NCBI GenBank assembly: GCA_945872825.1
Contig: CAMCBD010000002.1
Span: 1 to 64,000 of the forward strand
Reading direction: 5' to 3'
DNA: 64,000 nucleotides
DNA from: Nitrosomonas ureae
GTDB lineage: Bacteria > Pseudomonadota > Gammaproteobacteria > Burkholderiales > Nitrosomonadaceae
The translations under genes and the position numbers were made by a program. Positions 1 through 9,974 of this stretch are shown one piece after another. The notes under the pieces were generated by a model, which saw only the letters and a list, made by a program, of their open reading frames with translations, was not told the origin of the DNA and did not search any database. Numbering within the stretch: position 1 is the first letter of the stretch; each line of letters begins with the position of its first letter.

Positions 1-9
1 TCTGAACAA

Positions 10-82
10 CTGTCATTTCGAGCGTAGCGAGAAATCTACGGTGTTGATTGCTTAAGATTCCTCACTGTGTTCGGAATGACAA
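10..82. repeat. Palindromic intergenic repeat, family A (copy 1, cut by window edge)
   Basis: The copy reads CATTTCGAGCGTAGCGAGAA on one side and, about 40 bases on, the near-complement TCACTGTGTTCGGAATGACA, so the two arms can fold on each other. Related sequences occur at 12597-12641, 15684-15731 and 63444-63547. The 63444 copy shows the full design, with outer ends close to TTAAGGAATCTCTG. This is a non-coding MITE- or REP-like element; no transposase is associated. Confidence 0.75.
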
Positions 83-269
83 ATGTGGGTTACTCAGTGC
101 TTTTGGGATAAAATCAATACCGCAAATCTTTTGGGATGAATAGCAGTAATGTTGTGACCACTTCATTTGGGATGTGTGTAGATAGCGTGCGAACCATTAG
201 CGTCTCGACGTTGAATCCGCGAGTGACGTTAACGCAGTTAACACTAATGCAGGAAATATGATTTTTATG

Positions 270-307
270 AAACGCTTTGCTCCGAGGCACTCGGAACAAA
301 GCGTTTT
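270..307. terminator. Hairpin terminator downstream of rhlE
   Basis: Long inverted repeat with arms AAACGCTTTG-C-TCCGAG and CTCGGA-A-CAAAGCGTTT, one mismatch and a three-base loop. A T run follows on the plus strand and only a weak one on the minus strand. It begins 10 bases beyond the TAA at 317-319 that ends the alternative frame of rhlE, which supports that frame as the real gene end. Confidence 0.65.
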
Positions 308-356
308 TACGGTGTGTTACTTAGGACGAGCGGATTGATAACCGGCTTTGGCACTG

Positions 357-1616
357 CTATTGGTGCGGAAAGAGTTGCCACGGTTTTCCTGATCGAATGG
401 GCGGCCACGGCGAGCGTTTACGTTTCTGGGCCACACTCGGCGCGCCATTGAAACCACTGCTCTGAGGGCGTTGTTTGATACGGGGTTCCAGGCCAGGGAT
501 AATATGCGATGCAATGCGTTGCCCGGTATAGCGTTCAATTTTTGTCAGATGCGCGCTATCTCTGTTGGATGCAAAGGAGACTGCGATACCTGCAGCGCCT
601 GCCCGGCCAGTACGGCCAATGCGGTGTACGTAGTCTTCCGCAAATTTAGGTAAGTCAAAATTGATCACATGCGTAATATCAGCGATATCAATACCCCTGG
701 CAGCTACATCCGTTGCCACCAGAACACGTAATCCGCCACTGCGAAGTTTGGTGAGTGTGCGGGTGCGTTCGCGTTGATTCATGTCGCCATGTAACGCAGC
801 TGCTGCGTAACCTTGCGCATAGAGGTTGTCGGCCAATGTATCCGCGTCACGTTTGGTTGCTGTGAAAACGATAGCTTGTTTGAGGGCTTCGTCACGTAAC
901 ACATGATTTAATAAACGATTCTTGTGCGACATATCGTCCACATAATGTAGTCGCTGCTCAATATTATCGAGCCTTGCTTTCTGAGAAGCCACTTGAATTC
1001 GTTTTGGAGATTTTAAAAGTTTCGCTGCAACCTTATCAATCGCGCCATCCAAAGTGGCAGAAAACAATAAGGTTTGTCGCGTGGCCGGTGTGGCGGCTGC
1101 AATCGTTTCAACATCATCGATAAAACCCATATCCAACATGCGATCTGCTTCATCCAATACGAGCATTTCTAATCGTTTGAAATCAATCCGGCCACGCTGT
1201 ATATGGTCAATCAGACGTCCCGGTGTGGCGACTAAAATATCGACAGGTTGCGATAAAAGTTTGTTTTGCAATGGATAAGGCATGCCACCCAGTATGCTGA
1301 CGACTTTTGTACGTGGGAGGTATTTGCCGTATTTCAGGGCTGCTTCGGAGACTTGGAGTGCAAGTTCACGCGTCGGGGTCAGTACTAAAACGCGTGGACC
1401 GCGGCCAGGTGTTTTTGCGGGTGTAGCCAGGAGATGCAGTGCTGGCAACATGAAGGCGGCTGTTTTGCCGGTCCCTGTTTGTGCAGATGCCATGATATCG
1501 TGGCCTGCTAGTAATTCAGGTATGGCTTGTTTCTGAATCGGAGTAGGGGTTGTGTACCCTGCGTCTTGAATTGCTTTAATAATAGATGGGTTTAAGTTTA
1601 GATCTTCAAAAGACAC
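357..1616 (-). CDS. rhlE: ATP-dependent DEAD-box RNA helicase RhlE; C-terminal tail probably frameshifted
   Basis: ATP-driven RNA helicase of the cytoplasm, acting in ribosome assembly and RNA turnover. Visible motifs in order: Q motif (TPTPIQKQAIP), Walker A AQTGTGKT, PTRELALQ, TPGR, DEAD, SAT, then the second RecA domain with ATDVAARGID and HRIGRTGRAG. The start is a GTG at 1614-1616 with an AGGA Shine-Dalgarno sequence. The RhlE core is complete, but the last about 25 residues (ending KPWQLFPHQ) do not look like a helicase tail. A one-base shift near 428-432 gives a basic Gly/Arg/Asn tail (ARRGRPFDQENRG...) that ends at 317, just before a hairpin. An extra C in the GGCCCAG run would explain this, as mutation or sequence error. 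Confidence 0.93.
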   Translation of the reverse strand: MSFEDLNLNPSIIKAIQDAGYTTPTPIQKQAIPELLAGHDIMASAQTGTGKTAAFMLPALHLLATPAKTPGRGPRVLVLTPTRELALQVSEAALKYGKYLPRTKVVSILGGMPYPLQNKLLSQPVDILVATPGRLIDHIQRGRIDFKRLEMLVLDEADRMLDMGFIDDVETIAAATPATRQTLLFSATLDGAIDKVAAKLLKSPKRIQVASQKARLDNIEQRLHYVDDMSHKNRLLNHVLRDEALKQAIVFTATKRDADTLADNLYAQGYAAAALHGDMNQRERTRTLTKLRSGGLRVLVATDVAARGIDIADITHVINFDLPKFAEDYVHRIGRTGRAGAAGIAVSFASNRDSAHLTKIERYTGQRIASHIIPGLEPRIKQRPQSSGFNGAPSVAQKRKRSPWPPIRSGKPWQLFPHQ

Positions 1617-1952
1617 GTCGTTTTCCTAAAAAGTGAGAATTGGACGCACGAGCCAGGAGAACGCCATAAATGGTGCATAGCCTTGCTAGCGCATTAATAA
1701 AGCATCGCCGCTAACCAAGATTGCTGCACATTTTCCGGAGAAACTTGAAAAATTGAAGAGAGGCCAGGAACGATGAAACCAGATAAACTTGAGTGGACTA
1801 AAAACAGCTCCAATCAACCTTAGTCGAACAGTCTACTTGATTATGTAATTACTTGCAATTTATTTGCGCTACTCCATTATTGGTGTGTATGGATTCTTTA
1901 CCCCACACAGAGTAATTGAGACATGAAACATGCATCAAACCAAATATGGAAA
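1617..1952. other. Intergenic region without a recognised gene
   Basis: This is the upstream side of rhlE and the downstream side of tyrS, both minus strand. I see no RNA gene, no strong hairpin with a T tract and no convincing ORF. A 16-codon plus-strand reading frame with an AGGA sequence begins at 1773, but nothing else supports it. The rhlE promoter should lie here; I could not assign it to specific bases. Confidence 0.5.
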
Positions 1953-3155
1953 TTACTGGATGATGGCTTTGGCGAACTTCCTTTTTCCTACTTGAATTAC
2001 GACGGATTCTCCTCGCGCTATTTTGGTCGACTTGTCTTCTACTTTTTCGCCATTTATTTTAACGGCGCCCTGATCAATCATGCGGAGCGCTTCACTGGTA
2101 CTGGCAGTTAACCCTGTCAGCTTTAATATTTGCACCAAAGGCATTTCATTATCTTGCGTTTGAATGATTTTTTCCGGTATCTCATCAGGTAACGTGCCAT
2201 GTTTAAAGCGTGCTTCAAAGTCGGCAAGTGCTTCCACAGCATCACGTTGACTATGAAAACGTGTGACAATTTCCTGTGCGAGCTTTACCTTAATATCCCG
2301 TGGATTGCATCCTTCCTGTACTTCTTCGCGCCATTTTTGGATGGTTTGCAAAGATTCAAAAGATAACAATTCGAGGTAACGCCACATGAGCTGATCCGAT
2401 ACGGACATCAGCTTGCCAAAAATCTCTTTTGGGCTTTCAGTGATACCGACATAATTATTCAAAGATTTGGACATTTTATTGACGCCATCCAATCCTTCCA
2501 GCAACGGCATTGTGAGTACGCATTGTTGCGACTGCCCAAAATGCTTTTGCAGTTCGCGCCCCATCAGCAGGTTGAATTTTTGATCAGTACCGCCTAATTC
2601 AAGATCTGCCTTGAGCGCTACAGAGTCATAGCCCTGGATTAAGGGGTAGAGAAATTCATGAATGGCGATCGCTTGATTATTGCGATAGCGTTTGTCAAAA
2701 TCATCTCGTTCCAGCATGCGTGCGACCGTGTGTGTAGCAGCCAATTTGATAAGATCGGCGGCATTCAGTTTGTCCATCCAGGATGAATTGAACACTACTT
2801 CCGTGTGCTCAGGTTTTAATATTTTAAAAACCTGTGTGGTATAAGATTTGGCGTTTTCAGCAACTTGCTCGCGGGTCAGTGGCGGGCGAGTAGTGTTTTT
2901 CCCGCTCGGATCACCAATCATGCCCGTGAAATCACCAATCAGAAACAAGATGTGATGCCCCATATCCTGTAACTGGCGTAGTTTGTTGAGCAAAACAGTA
3001 TGACCCAAGTGCAGATCTGGAGCAGTTGGATCAAATCCGGCTTTGATGCGCAAGGCATGTCCGGAAATAAGCTTACTTTCCAGCTCTGTTTCAACTAATA
3101 GTTCGTGGCTTCCGCGTTTTATAATTTCAAGCTGGGATTTTATTGATTTATTCAC
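1953..3155 (-). CDS. tyrS: Tyrosyl-tRNA synthetase
   Basis: Class I aminoacyl-tRNA synthetase that charges tRNA-Tyr in the cytoplasm. At 400 residues it has the normal length. The HIGH-type signature is HLGHT near residue 50, the tyrosine-binding block [12 protein letters not shown] is near 190, and the KMSKS loop is seen intact (NKMSKSLNN). The C-terminal about 65 residues form the S4 RNA-binding domain ([24 protein letters not shown]). Its spacing of the HLGH motif and the compact C-terminus fit the TyrZ-like branch of bacterial TyrRS. It is transcribed divergently from the M23 peptidase gene, an arrangement common in betaproteobacteria. Confidence 0.97.
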   Translation of the reverse strand: MNKSIKSQLEIIKRGSHELLVETELESKLISGHALRIKAGFDPTAPDLHLGHTVLLNKLRQLQDMGHHILFLIGDFTGMIGDPSGKNTTRPPLTREQVAENAKSYTTQVFKILKPEHTEVVFNSSWMDKLNAADLIKLAATHTVARMLERDDFDKRYRNNQAIAIHEFLYPLIQGYDSVALKADLELGGTDQKFNLLMGRELQKHFGQSQQCVLTMPLLEGLDGVNKMSKSLNNYVGITESPKEIFGKLMSVSDQLMWRYLELLSFESLQTIQKWREEVQEGCNPRDIKVKLAQEIVTRFHSQRDAVEALADFEARFKHGTLPDEIPEKIIQTQDNEMPLVQILKLTGLTASTSEALRMIDQGAVKINGEKVEDKSTKIARGESVVIQVGKRKFAKAIIQ

Positions 3156-3308
3156 GGTGGCGGTAAGTTAAGGATTTTTATTAATATTTTAATATATGGA
3201 GATATTTTACTAGGACATTCTTAGTCGTACTCTAGTACAAATTGACTATTTTCATGTTAGACTCGCGCCTGTCTGTAAATGATACAAATGACTGGAGGTA
3301 CTTCATAG

Positions 3309-4643
3309 ATGCTATATTCACTTCTTAGCAGTAAACAAAGGATTCTAGCTCAAAACTCATCAAAACTAACAAAAAAAACAATTCGCTGGCTGGTGGCTTT
3401 ATCCAGCATACCACTATTTGGTATAGTCACTGCGTTTGGAATTTCACCCAATACGCGCTCATTTGAAGAAATTCAAGTAGAAGAAGAAGTCCTAGATCTG
3501 TCTATTCCAGATGTTCTTTCCGAGACTCAAACCAACCACACTTTCTGGCGCCAGGAAAACATTCGGCGTGGTGATACCATTGCAGCGATTTTAAATCGGC
3601 TTGATGTCAGTAATCAGGACTCGACTGAATTTTTACAGGCAGCACGGGGAAGCCGTGCGATGCGTCAACTTAAGCCAGGTAAAACCATCTATGTGCAGAC
3701 TACGGCCGATGGCGAGTTATTGACACTGCGCTATTTCTTTGGCAACGAAGAACTGTTTCTGATGGAAAAAACAGATGATGTATTCAAAATGACTGAGCAA
3801 TCGATTGAGCTCGATACTCAGATTCATATGAAATCCGGAGTAATCAACAGTTCTTTGTTTGCCGCGACCGATAACGCGGGTATACCCAACAATATTGCCA
3901 TGCAGCTGACTGAAATATTTGCATCGGAAATCGATTTTTATCGGGATTTGCGCCAGGGTGATCGTTTTACAGTCGTTTATGAAACATTTTCGAATGATAA
4001 TGGTAAGCGCGCTAAAACAGGCCGTGTATTAGCAGTTGAGTTCATCAACAAGGGAAAATCCCATCAAGCAATCTATTTCAAATCATCTAACGGTGCCGAT
4101 GGCTATTACACGCCTGAAGGAGAAAGCTTGCGCAAGGCATTTTTGCTTTCGCCACTTGCTTTCTCGCGCGTCAGCTCAGGTTTTACGAATGCACGTTTTC
4201 ATCCAATCCTTAGGGAATGGCGTGCGCATAGGGGCATTGATTATGCTGCACCTACCGGAACGCCTGTAAGAGCAACGGCAAATGGGATCATTTCATTCTC
4301 CGGTTCACAGAAAGGGTATGGCAATTTGGTTGTTCTCAAGCATAATGGTAAGTATGAATCAGCGTATGGCCATTTGTCCCGCTTTGCGAGTGGAATGGGC
4401 AAAGGTAAACGGGTTAGCCAGGGAGATGTTATTGGTTACGTTGGCTCGACCGGTATGGCAACGGGGCCGCATTTGCATTATGAATTGCGTGTTGATGGTG
4501 CGCAGCGTGATCCGACAAAAGTTGTTCTGCCAACTGCGCCACCGATCACTAAGCGTGATTTGAATACTTTCCAGAAGGAAACTCACTCGTTGGTCGCGCG
4601 TTTAAATATTATGCGCAACATCCAACTCGCATCATTAGAATAA
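3309..4643 (+). CDS. M23 family metallopeptidase (MepM-like murein endopeptidase)
   Basis: Predicted zinc endopeptidase that cuts peptidoglycan cross-links in the periplasm. The N-terminus is basic and followed by a membrane segment at about residues 29-47 (WLVALSSIPLFGIVTAFGI), so the protein is anchored or exported. The middle contains an OapA/LysM-like region (RRGDTIAAILNRL). The C-terminal LytM domain carries the zinc ligands in HRGIDYA (about residue 305) and HLHYE (about 388), with the expected GYGN and GHLS blocks. At 444 residues it matches E. coli MepM in size. It precedes anmK, so the two neighbours serve murein remodelling and murein-sugar recycling. Confidence 0.93.
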   Translation: MLYSLLSSKQRILAQNSSKLTKKTIRWLVALSSIPLFGIVTAFGISPNTRSFEEIQVEEEVLDLSIPDVLSETQTNHTFWRQENIRRGDTIAAILNRLDVSNQDSTEFLQAARGSRAMRQLKPGKTIYVQTTADGELLTLRYFFGNEELFLMEKTDDVFKMTEQSIELDTQIHMKSGVINSSLFAATDNAGIPNNIAMQLTEIFASEIDFYRDLRQGDRFTVVYETFSNDNGKRAKTGRVLAVEFINKGKSHQAIYFKSSNGADGYYTPEGESLRKAFLLSPLAFSRVSSGFTNARFHPILREWRAHRGIDYAAPTGTPVRATANGIISFSGSQKGYGNLVVLKHNGKYESAYGHLSRFASGMGKGKRVSQGDVIGYVGSTGMATGPHLHYELRVDGAQRDPTKVVLPTAPPITKRDLNTFQKETHSLVARLNIMRNIQLASLE

Positions 4644-4775
4644 TAGGCATATACATGCCGTGTAATTGGTGGTTTTCTAACTGAGAATCGCCAATTGCAC
4701 TGATGGAAATCAGTATTGAAACCTTTCCCAAAGCACTGAAGGATAGTTGAAATCAGTTCGCTCTATATAGGCATC

Positions 4776-5849
4776 ATGTCGGGCACAAGTTTGGATGGTG
4801 TTGATGCCGTTCTGGTTGATTTTTGTAATGCTAAGCCTGTTTTACTGAAAACTTTCTTTTGCCCTTATCATGATAAATTGCGTGAGCAATTATTGTCATT
4901 ACATCTACCCGGTCATGATGAACTCAATCGTGCCGCAATTCTTAGTAACCAGTTGTCCTGTCTGTATGCACGAGCTACCGAAGGCTTGTTGGAAAACGCT
5001 GGTATCGCACCTCAACAGATTGTCGCAATCGGATGTCACGGCCAGACGGTTCGGCACTGTCCTGAGGTAGAAAAAAATTACACGATTCAGCTTGTCAATG
5101 CAGCTTTACTGGCTGAGTTAACTCAGATAACAGTAATCGCGGATTTCAGAAGCCGCGACATAGCTGCTGGCGGCCAGGGTGCTCCTTTGGTTCCGGCGTT
5201 TCACGAAGCTATTTTCAAGCATTCAGAGCGCCATCGCGTTATCGTCAATATTGGAGGTATCGCCAATATAACCAATCTTGATCCCTATCATCCGATCATT
5301 GGCTTCGATTGCGGCCCAGGAAACCTCCTAATGGATGCCTGGTGCTTGCGTCATACTGGGAAAACATATGACAGCAACGGACAGTGGGCAGCTACAGGTC
5401 GGATTATTCCTGCTTTACTGCAAGTATTTTTGTCGGATGATTTTTTCTTGCGTCAGCCCCCAAAAAGTACAGGAAGAGATTTGTTTAATATCCAATGGCT
5501 GGAAGAAAAATTAATAGGTAATGAAACAGCGGAAGATGTGCAAGCCACATTGTTGCAGTTAACAGCTCTAACAATTTCCGGATCGATACTTGAGTATTGT
5601 TCGACTGCTGAAGAGGTCTATATATGTGGTGGCGGCGCACATAATACTTTACTGATGGATCGCTTGATCGATGTTATTCCAGGAAAGGCCGTGGCGCTAA
5701 CTGATCAATTGGGTGTGGCGGCAGATTGGGTAGAGGCCTTTGCATTTGCCTGGTTGGCACAGCAAACGATATTGGGTAAAACTGGAAATCTGGCCGCTGT
5801 AACCGGCGCGAAAGGAGACAGGATTCTTGGAGCGATTTATCCTGCCTGA
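4776..5849 (+). CDS. anmK: Anhydro-N-acetylmuramic acid kinase
   Basis: Converts 1,6-anhydro-MurNAc plus ATP to MurNAc-6-phosphate in cell-wall recycling. The family signature MSGTSLDGVDA is at the very start, GHGQTVRH-like GCHGQTVRH near residue 87, and the ATPase blocks NIGGIAN and GFDCGPGN follow. The ATG at 4776 has no Shine-Dalgarno sequence, and in-frame codons before it read SSLYIGI, the first beta strand expected in AnmK. A GAAGGA sequence at 4738-4743 sits eight bases before an in-frame ATC at 4752. Translation may therefore start at a non-AUG codon; an in-frame TGA at 4737 limits any extension. Confidence 0.93.
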   Translation: MSGTSLDGVDAVLVDFCNAKPVLLKTFFCPYHDKLREQLLSLHLPGHDELNRAAILSNQLSCLYARATEGLLENAGIAPQQIVAIGCHGQTVRHCPEVEKNYTIQLVNAALLAELTQITVIADFRSRDIAAGGQGAPLVPAFHEAIFKHSERHRVIVNIGGIANITNLDPYHPIIGFDCGPGNLLMDAWCLRHTGKTYDSNGQWAATGRIIPALLQVFLSDDFFLRQPPKSTGRDLFNIQWLEEKLIGNETAEDVQATLLQLTALTISGSILEYCSTAEEVYICGGGAHNTLLMDRLIDVIPGKAVALTDQLGVAADWVEAFAFAWLAQQTILGKTGNLAAVTGAKGDRILGAIYPA

Positions 5850-5874
5850 AATTATCCGTATTAATGCAGGTGGC

Positions 5875-6237
5875 TTATACGGAGAACGATGATCCGCAAC
5901 CGCAAGTACTGGTGGCGCCAGGATTCTTTATGATAAATTGAGCGCCTTGTATGTTTTCTTGATAATCAATTTCGGCGCCGATCAGATACTGGAAACTCAT
6001 TGGATCAACCAGCAGTTTCACACCGTTTTTTTCCATAATGGTGTCATCTTCATTGATCAGTTCATCAAAAGTAAAACCATATTGAAATCCGGAACAGCCA
6101 CCGCCACTGATAAATACTCTGAGGTTTAGATTATTGTTTCCTTCTTCTTCAATGAGTTGTTTAACTTTAGAAGCAGCATTTTCAGTAAACAAGAGAGGGG
6201 TGTTAGTTTCAGTGTTCATAGTAGTTCCTACAGTCAT
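5875..6237 (-). CDS. erpA: Iron-sulfur cluster insertion protein ErpA (A-type carrier)
   Basis: A-type carrier that hands Fe-S clusters to apo-proteins. The HesB/IscA fold is recognised by its three cysteines: [10 protein letters not shown] in the middle and CGCGSSF at the C-terminus. The ORF is 120 residues; a second ATG at codon 7 ([11 protein letters not shown]) gives about 114, which is closer to the family length, so the start is uncertain. ErpA next to a bactofilin, DUF6776 and argC is a common betaproteobacterial order. Confidence 0.93.
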   Translation of the reverse strand: MTVGTTMNTETNTPLLFTENAASKVKQLIEEEGNNNLNLRVFISGGGCSGFQYGFTFDELINEDDTIMEKNGVKLLVDPMSFQYLIGAEIDYQENIQGAQFIIKNPGATSTCGCGSSFSV

Positions 6238-6300
6238 AGTTTCATAGTTGTTCTTACCGACAGTATTTTTAAAATACTCAATAGCTCATCGCGTATTTCA

Positions 6301-6762
6301 TCATAACGCATCATTTTCTGTGGAGATAGGCTGCTTTTCTGCTGCAGATGGTAATAATGTTATCATTTTATCGGACTGTTGCGCATTCTCAGCGTCCGGT
6401 TTGTTCTGGTGGATCATTTTTCCTTCAACTGAAGCGCCCAGTTGGATTTCTAAAGAACCATACTGAACATCACCATATACCTTTGCTTTCTCTTGTAATT
6501 CCAAATACTCTTGTGCTTGAATAGGGCCGGTTACTGTACCATTGATAACGACGTTGGCGACTTTTATTTTGCCTTTTATGCTACCTTCGGTGCTGAGTAC
6601 CAGTGTGCTGTGTTCATCATCGGTTGCCATGACATTACCGGAAATATGTCCATCAATTCGCAGGCCGCCTGAGAAATTAATATCTCCTGTGACATGCGTG
6701 TTTGCACCGATCAAGGTATCGATGTGGGGGTGAAGCGTTTTTTTCTTTTTTCTACCGAACAC
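6301..6762 (-). CDS. Bactofilin (polymer-forming cytoskeletal protein)
   Basis: Bactofilins polymerise into filaments without nucleotide and position cell-wall enzymes. The 153-residue protein starts with a basic segment (MFGRKKKKTLHP) and then has the right-handed beta-helix core of repeated short glycine-containing turns (GGLRIDGHISGNV, EGSIKGKIKVANVVINGTV, AKVYGDVQYGSLEIQLGASVEGKM). The last about 30 residues are a polar disordered tail. It lies 13 bases downstream of the DUF6776 gene on the same strand, so the two are probably co-transcribed. Confidence 0.92.
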   Translation of the reverse strand: MFGRKKKKTLHPHIDTLIGANTHVTGDINFSGGLRIDGHISGNVMATDDEHSTLVLSTEGSIKGKIKVANVVINGTVTGPIQAQEYLELQEKAKVYGDVQYGSLEIQLGASVEGKMIHQNKPDAENAQQSDKMITLLPSAAEKQPISTENDAL

Positions 6763-6774
6763 TTTTCTTCTCCT

Positions 6775-7509
6775 TCACAATGCCGGTTGCACAGTTTCGG
6801 TTAATATGACCTTGTTGTCATCATTTTTATAAATTTGCACTTGCAAGTTTTCTACAATGGTATCAGGTGGTACGTTGAAGCTTTCTTCCAGTCTATGAAA
6901 AAACTTAAAATTGACAGGAAAAACTTTCGTAGCGTTTTTGTTGGTGAGCGGGATAATTTTACTTTGATTGTTTTGCAGCAACTTAACCTGGAATCTTAAG
7001 TTTCCCTTGAAATCATTAGGCCTTTCTCCACCTTGGATGAGTGTCAGCGCATAGCGATATTTGCCGGTAGTCTGCGTTTCTTTCAAACTAAATTGATAAA
7101 TTGAAAGGCCGTTTTTTGTATTGCTGGCTATGAGATGCTGGAAAAATACCTGTTTCTCCATCAAATCATCATTCTCGTTAGCAAGTGATTTTACTTGTTC
7201 AGCAAGATTCTCATTGGCAGTGTTGCTGATTTGTAATTGCTGTATCAAATCACCAATCTGGTTGCATAATTTTTGTTTTTTTGTTTGTCTGCAAGCTCCT
7301 GGATCATTGGAATACGCCAATTTTTCTTGATCCATACCATCTTGCGCATTCACCGATTGTCTACCGACTTCGTACATACTCCATGACAGCAAAGTTAAAA
7401 ATGAGCAGAAAATAACAACTGCGGTTAGAAGAAATTGCCATGACAGATGCGGGCGCACGACAACGCGAGGAGAAAGAATCTTTGGTTTTTTTTGAAAAAA
7501 CTTGTACAC
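6775..7509 (-). CDS. DUF6776-like membrane-anchored coiled-coil protein
   Basis: The protein is 244 residues. It has a cytoplasmic basic start, one membrane segment at about 27-46 (FLLTAVVIFCSFLTLLSW), a coiled-coil stretch at about 80-120, and a beta-rich C-terminal domain. It resembles the family labelled DUF6776, which sits beside bactofilins in betaproteobacteria. The function is unknown. Topology suggests a periplasmic domain, and the tight linkage suggests work with the bactofilin in envelope organisation (inference). Confidence 0.8.
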   Translation of the reverse strand: MYKFFQKKPKILSPRVVVRPHLSWQFLLTAVVIFCSFLTLLSWSMYEVGRQSVNAQDGMDQEKLAYSNDPGACRQTKKQKLCNQIGDLIQQLQISNTANENLAEQVKSLANENDDLMEKQVFFQHLIASNTKNGLSIYQFSLKETQTTGKYRYALTLIQGGERPNDFKGNLRFQVKLLQNNQSKIIPLTNKNATKVFPVNFKFFHRLEESFNVPPDTIVENLQVQIYKNDDNKVILTETVQPAL

Positions 7510-7714
7510 CTGCTTTGGCGCTCTATAAATGGATATTCAATTTATCTGCACAGGATGTCTGGTCCAGTCATGCATGATTTATGCAGGATAAACCGATGAG
7601 ATCTATAAGTCGAGACTGTAAATGATCATAACAAAGTTGCCTGTATCGATTTGATGTAGATTCTTCTGCAACCATAATCAGATTCTTTTTCATCAGAAAT
7701 AAAATAATAGCACC

Positions 7715-8743
7715 TCACGGTAAGAGTGGAATTTGGTTAATACCAAGTGTTTCAGGTAGTCCGAACATAATATTCATATTTTGTATTGCTTGTCCTGCTG
7801 CGCCTTTTACCAGATTGTCAGTTACTGATAGTATCACGACCGTGTCGCAGTTTTGCGGTTGATGGACGGCGATACGGCAAATATTCGAACCACGCACCGA
7901 GCGGGTTTCTGGGTGCTTACCTGCGGGTAACACATCGACAAAAGCTTCATTCTGATAGCGTTTTTCGTAAAGTGCTTGTAAATCTGTTTGGCGGGTTAAT
8001 TGGGCGTAAAGTGTCGCGTGGATACCGCGTATCATCGGCACCAGATGCGGAACAAATGTCAGACCGACCGGCCGCTTGGCCACATTGGAAAGACCTTGTT
8101 TAATCTCGGGGAGATGCCGGTGTCCTGGAACGCCATAGGCCTTGAAATTGTCGGATGCTTCAGCATGCAGTGTATGCACTTCAGCTTTCCGGCCTGCACC
8201 GGAAACGCCCGATTTGACATCGGCAATGAGGTGATCCATATCAATAATTCCCGCTTCTATGAGCGGCAAAAAGCCAAGTTGTACTGCCGTTGGATAGCAA
8301 CCCGGATTGGCAATCAGGCGTGCATTCTTGACTTGCTCACGGTTAATTTCCGGTAGCCCGTATACCGCTTCAGCGACCAGGTCGGGACAGGCATGCTGCA
8401 TGCCGTACCATTTCTCCCATTCAGCCACATTTTTGATGCGGAAATCAGCGGCCAGGTCGATGATCTTAACGCCTGCTTTCAGCAGAGATTCGGCTTGCTG
8501 CATTGCGATACCATTTGGTGTGGCAAAGAATACCAGGTCACATTTATTCAGTTTGGCTTCGGTTGGATCGCTGAATTTGAGATCAATATGTCCTCTCAGA
8601 TTAGTAAATAGTTCGGCGACACTCATGCCAGCTTCACTGCGTGAAGTAATTGCCTTGATTTTGACTTTTGGGTGTTGTGCCAGTAAACGCAGTAATTCCA
8701 CGCCCGTGTAACCTGTTCCACCAACAATGCCTACATTGATCAT
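7715..8743 (-). CDS. argC: N-acetyl-gamma-glutamyl-phosphate reductase
   Basis: NADPH-dependent third step of arginine biosynthesis. The dinucleotide site [18 protein letters not shown] is at the N-terminus and the active-site cysteine is in [12 protein letters not shown]. The KSGVSGAGR block and the C-terminal [15 protein letters not shown] are both intact. At 342 residues it is the type-1 form. It follows the rplM-rpsI pair on the same strand, separated by a terminator at 8799-8830. Confidence 0.97.
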   Translation of the reverse strand: MINVGIVGGTGYTGVELLRLLAQHPKVKIKAITSRSEAGMSVAELFTNLRGHIDLKFSDPTEAKLNKCDLVFFATPNGIAMQQAESLLKAGVKIIDLAADFRIKNVAEWEKWYGMQHACPDLVAEAVYGLPEINREQVKNARLIANPGCYPTAVQLGFLPLIEAGIIDMDHLIADVKSGVSGAGRKAEVHTLHAEASDNFKAYGVPGHRHLPEIKQGLSNVAKRPVGLTFVPHLVPMIRGIHATLYAQLTRQTDLQALYEKRYQNEAFVDVLPAGKHPETRSVRGSNICRIAVHQPQNCDTVVILSVTDNLVKGAAGQAIQNMNIMFGLPETLGINQIPLLP

Positions 8744-8798
8744 CGTGATTCCTGTTGTCCTTTTCAGAAGATGTATGTCTATTTGTAAATTTTAAAAT

Positions 8799-8830
8799 AA
8801 AAAAGCCGCCTGACAAGAGGCGGCTTTTTA
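8799..8830. terminator. Rho-independent terminator after rpsI
   Basis: A perfect stem GCCGCCT/AGGCGGC with a six-base loop (GACAAG) is flanked by A6 and T5 tracts, so it can work on both strands. It stands 22 bases beyond the rpsI stop and about 55 bases before argC, so it ends the ribosomal operon and separates it from argC. Confidence 0.9.
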
Positions 8831-8851
8831 TATTCAAACAAGAATAAAGAA

Positions 8852-9244
8852 TTATCGTTTGGAGAATTGCTTGCGTCGCCGCGCCTTACGCAAGCCAACT
8901 TTCTTTCTTTCCACTTCCCGTGCATCACGGGTAACCAAACCCGCTTTGCTTAATACAGGCTTCAGTGTCGCATCATAATCAATCAATGCACGTGTGATAC
9001 CATGACGTACCGCACCTGCCTGGCCTGACTCACCACCACCATGAATGTTTACCATGATATCAAATGAGGTGGTGTTATTTGTTAACTCAAGTGGCTGTCT
9101 TACAATCATGCGACCGGTTTTACGTGAAAAGAAATCATCAATTGGTTTGTTATTAATGATGATTTCACCTTTACCGGGCTTGATAAAAACACGTGCGACA
9201 GCACTTTTTCGCCGACCGGTTCCATAATTATATTGAGTGGTCAT
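8852..9244 (-). CDS. rpsI: 30S ribosomal protein S9
   Basis: Component of the 30S subunit whose C-terminal tail reaches the P-site tRNA. The 130-residue protein has the family landmarks [29 protein letters not shown] and the invariant basic end [12 protein letters not shown]. It lies three bases downstream of rplM, the usual two-gene operon. Confidence 0.99.
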   Translation of the reverse strand: MTTQYNYGTGRRKSAVARVFIKPGKGEIIINNKPIDDFFSRKTGRMIVRQPLELTNNTTSFDIMVNIHGGGESGQAGAVRHGITRALIDYDATLKPVLSKAGLVTRDAREVERKKVGLRKARRRKQFSKR

Positions 9245-9247
9245 AAA

Positions 9248-9682
9248 TTAGGCTCTAACTTCAAGTGGTTTAGGTTGTTGAGCAGCATGAGGATGTTCGT
9301 CACCCGCATATACTTTAAGTTTCTTTAACATCGCATACCCCAGCGGTCCTTTAGGCAACATACCTTTAACCGCTTTTTCAAGTGGGCGTCCTGGAAAACG
9401 CGCATGCATTTTCCGAAAGTTAGTTTCATATATTCCACCTGGGTAACCGGTATGGCGATAATAGATTTTATCGTCCATTTTATGGCCGGTTACACGCAAT
9501 TTATCGACATTGACAACGACGATATAATCACCGGTATCAACATGCGGTGTAAAGATGGGTTTGTGTTTGCCACGTAAACGATGGGCAATTAACGAAGCAA
9601 GCCGACCAAGTACTTTATTGGTCGCATCAATGACAAACCAGTCATGACTTACTTCGTGCGGTTTGGCTGAAAATGTTTTCAC
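9248..9682 (-). CDS. rplM: 50S ribosomal protein L13
   Basis: Early-assembling 50S protein. At 144 residues it has the usual length, with [36 protein letters not shown] and [21 protein letters not shown]. It is the first gene of the rplM-rpsI operon. The operon promoter should lie in the 240-base gap to glnS, which is divergent. Confidence 0.99.
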   Translation of the reverse strand: MKTFSAKPHEVSHDWFVIDATNKVLGRLASLIAHRLRGKHKPIFTPHVDTGDYIVVVNVDKLRVTGHKMDDKIYYRHTGYPGGIYETNFRKMHARFPGRPLEKAVKGMLPKGPLGYAMLKKLKVYAGDEHPHAAQQPKPLEVRA

Positions 9683-9974
9683 GAAAACCTGTCCTGCTTA
9701 TATCAAAAAGAGCCGGGAATTCTATGTCAGACACGGGTAAAAGTCAAATTTAGAACGAGTTATTTTATGATTGGCTAAAGATGAGCCCTAAACTGAAGCG
9801 TGCCGTGGTGAGTAGTCTATTCAAGGAGGGTGGCTTTTACGTTAATCGTCGCTATAATCTGCTGGAAGGCGCTCTGATGACATCCGAACAATCAGTTCGA
9901 GCGAACTTCTGATAATTAGACACCATGTGTGGTATTTTACAGTAACATATCAATTACATGCCGAGAGACGAGCT

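Noticed and set aside
1773..1823. 16-codon frame with AGGA sequence before rhlE.
   Set aside because: Too short and without any recognisable pattern.
9781..9912. 43-codon plus-strand frame between rplM and glnS (MSPKLKRAVVSSLFK...).
   Set aside because: It reads like protein, but I see no clear ribosome binding site or known family. Possibly a remnant, not called.
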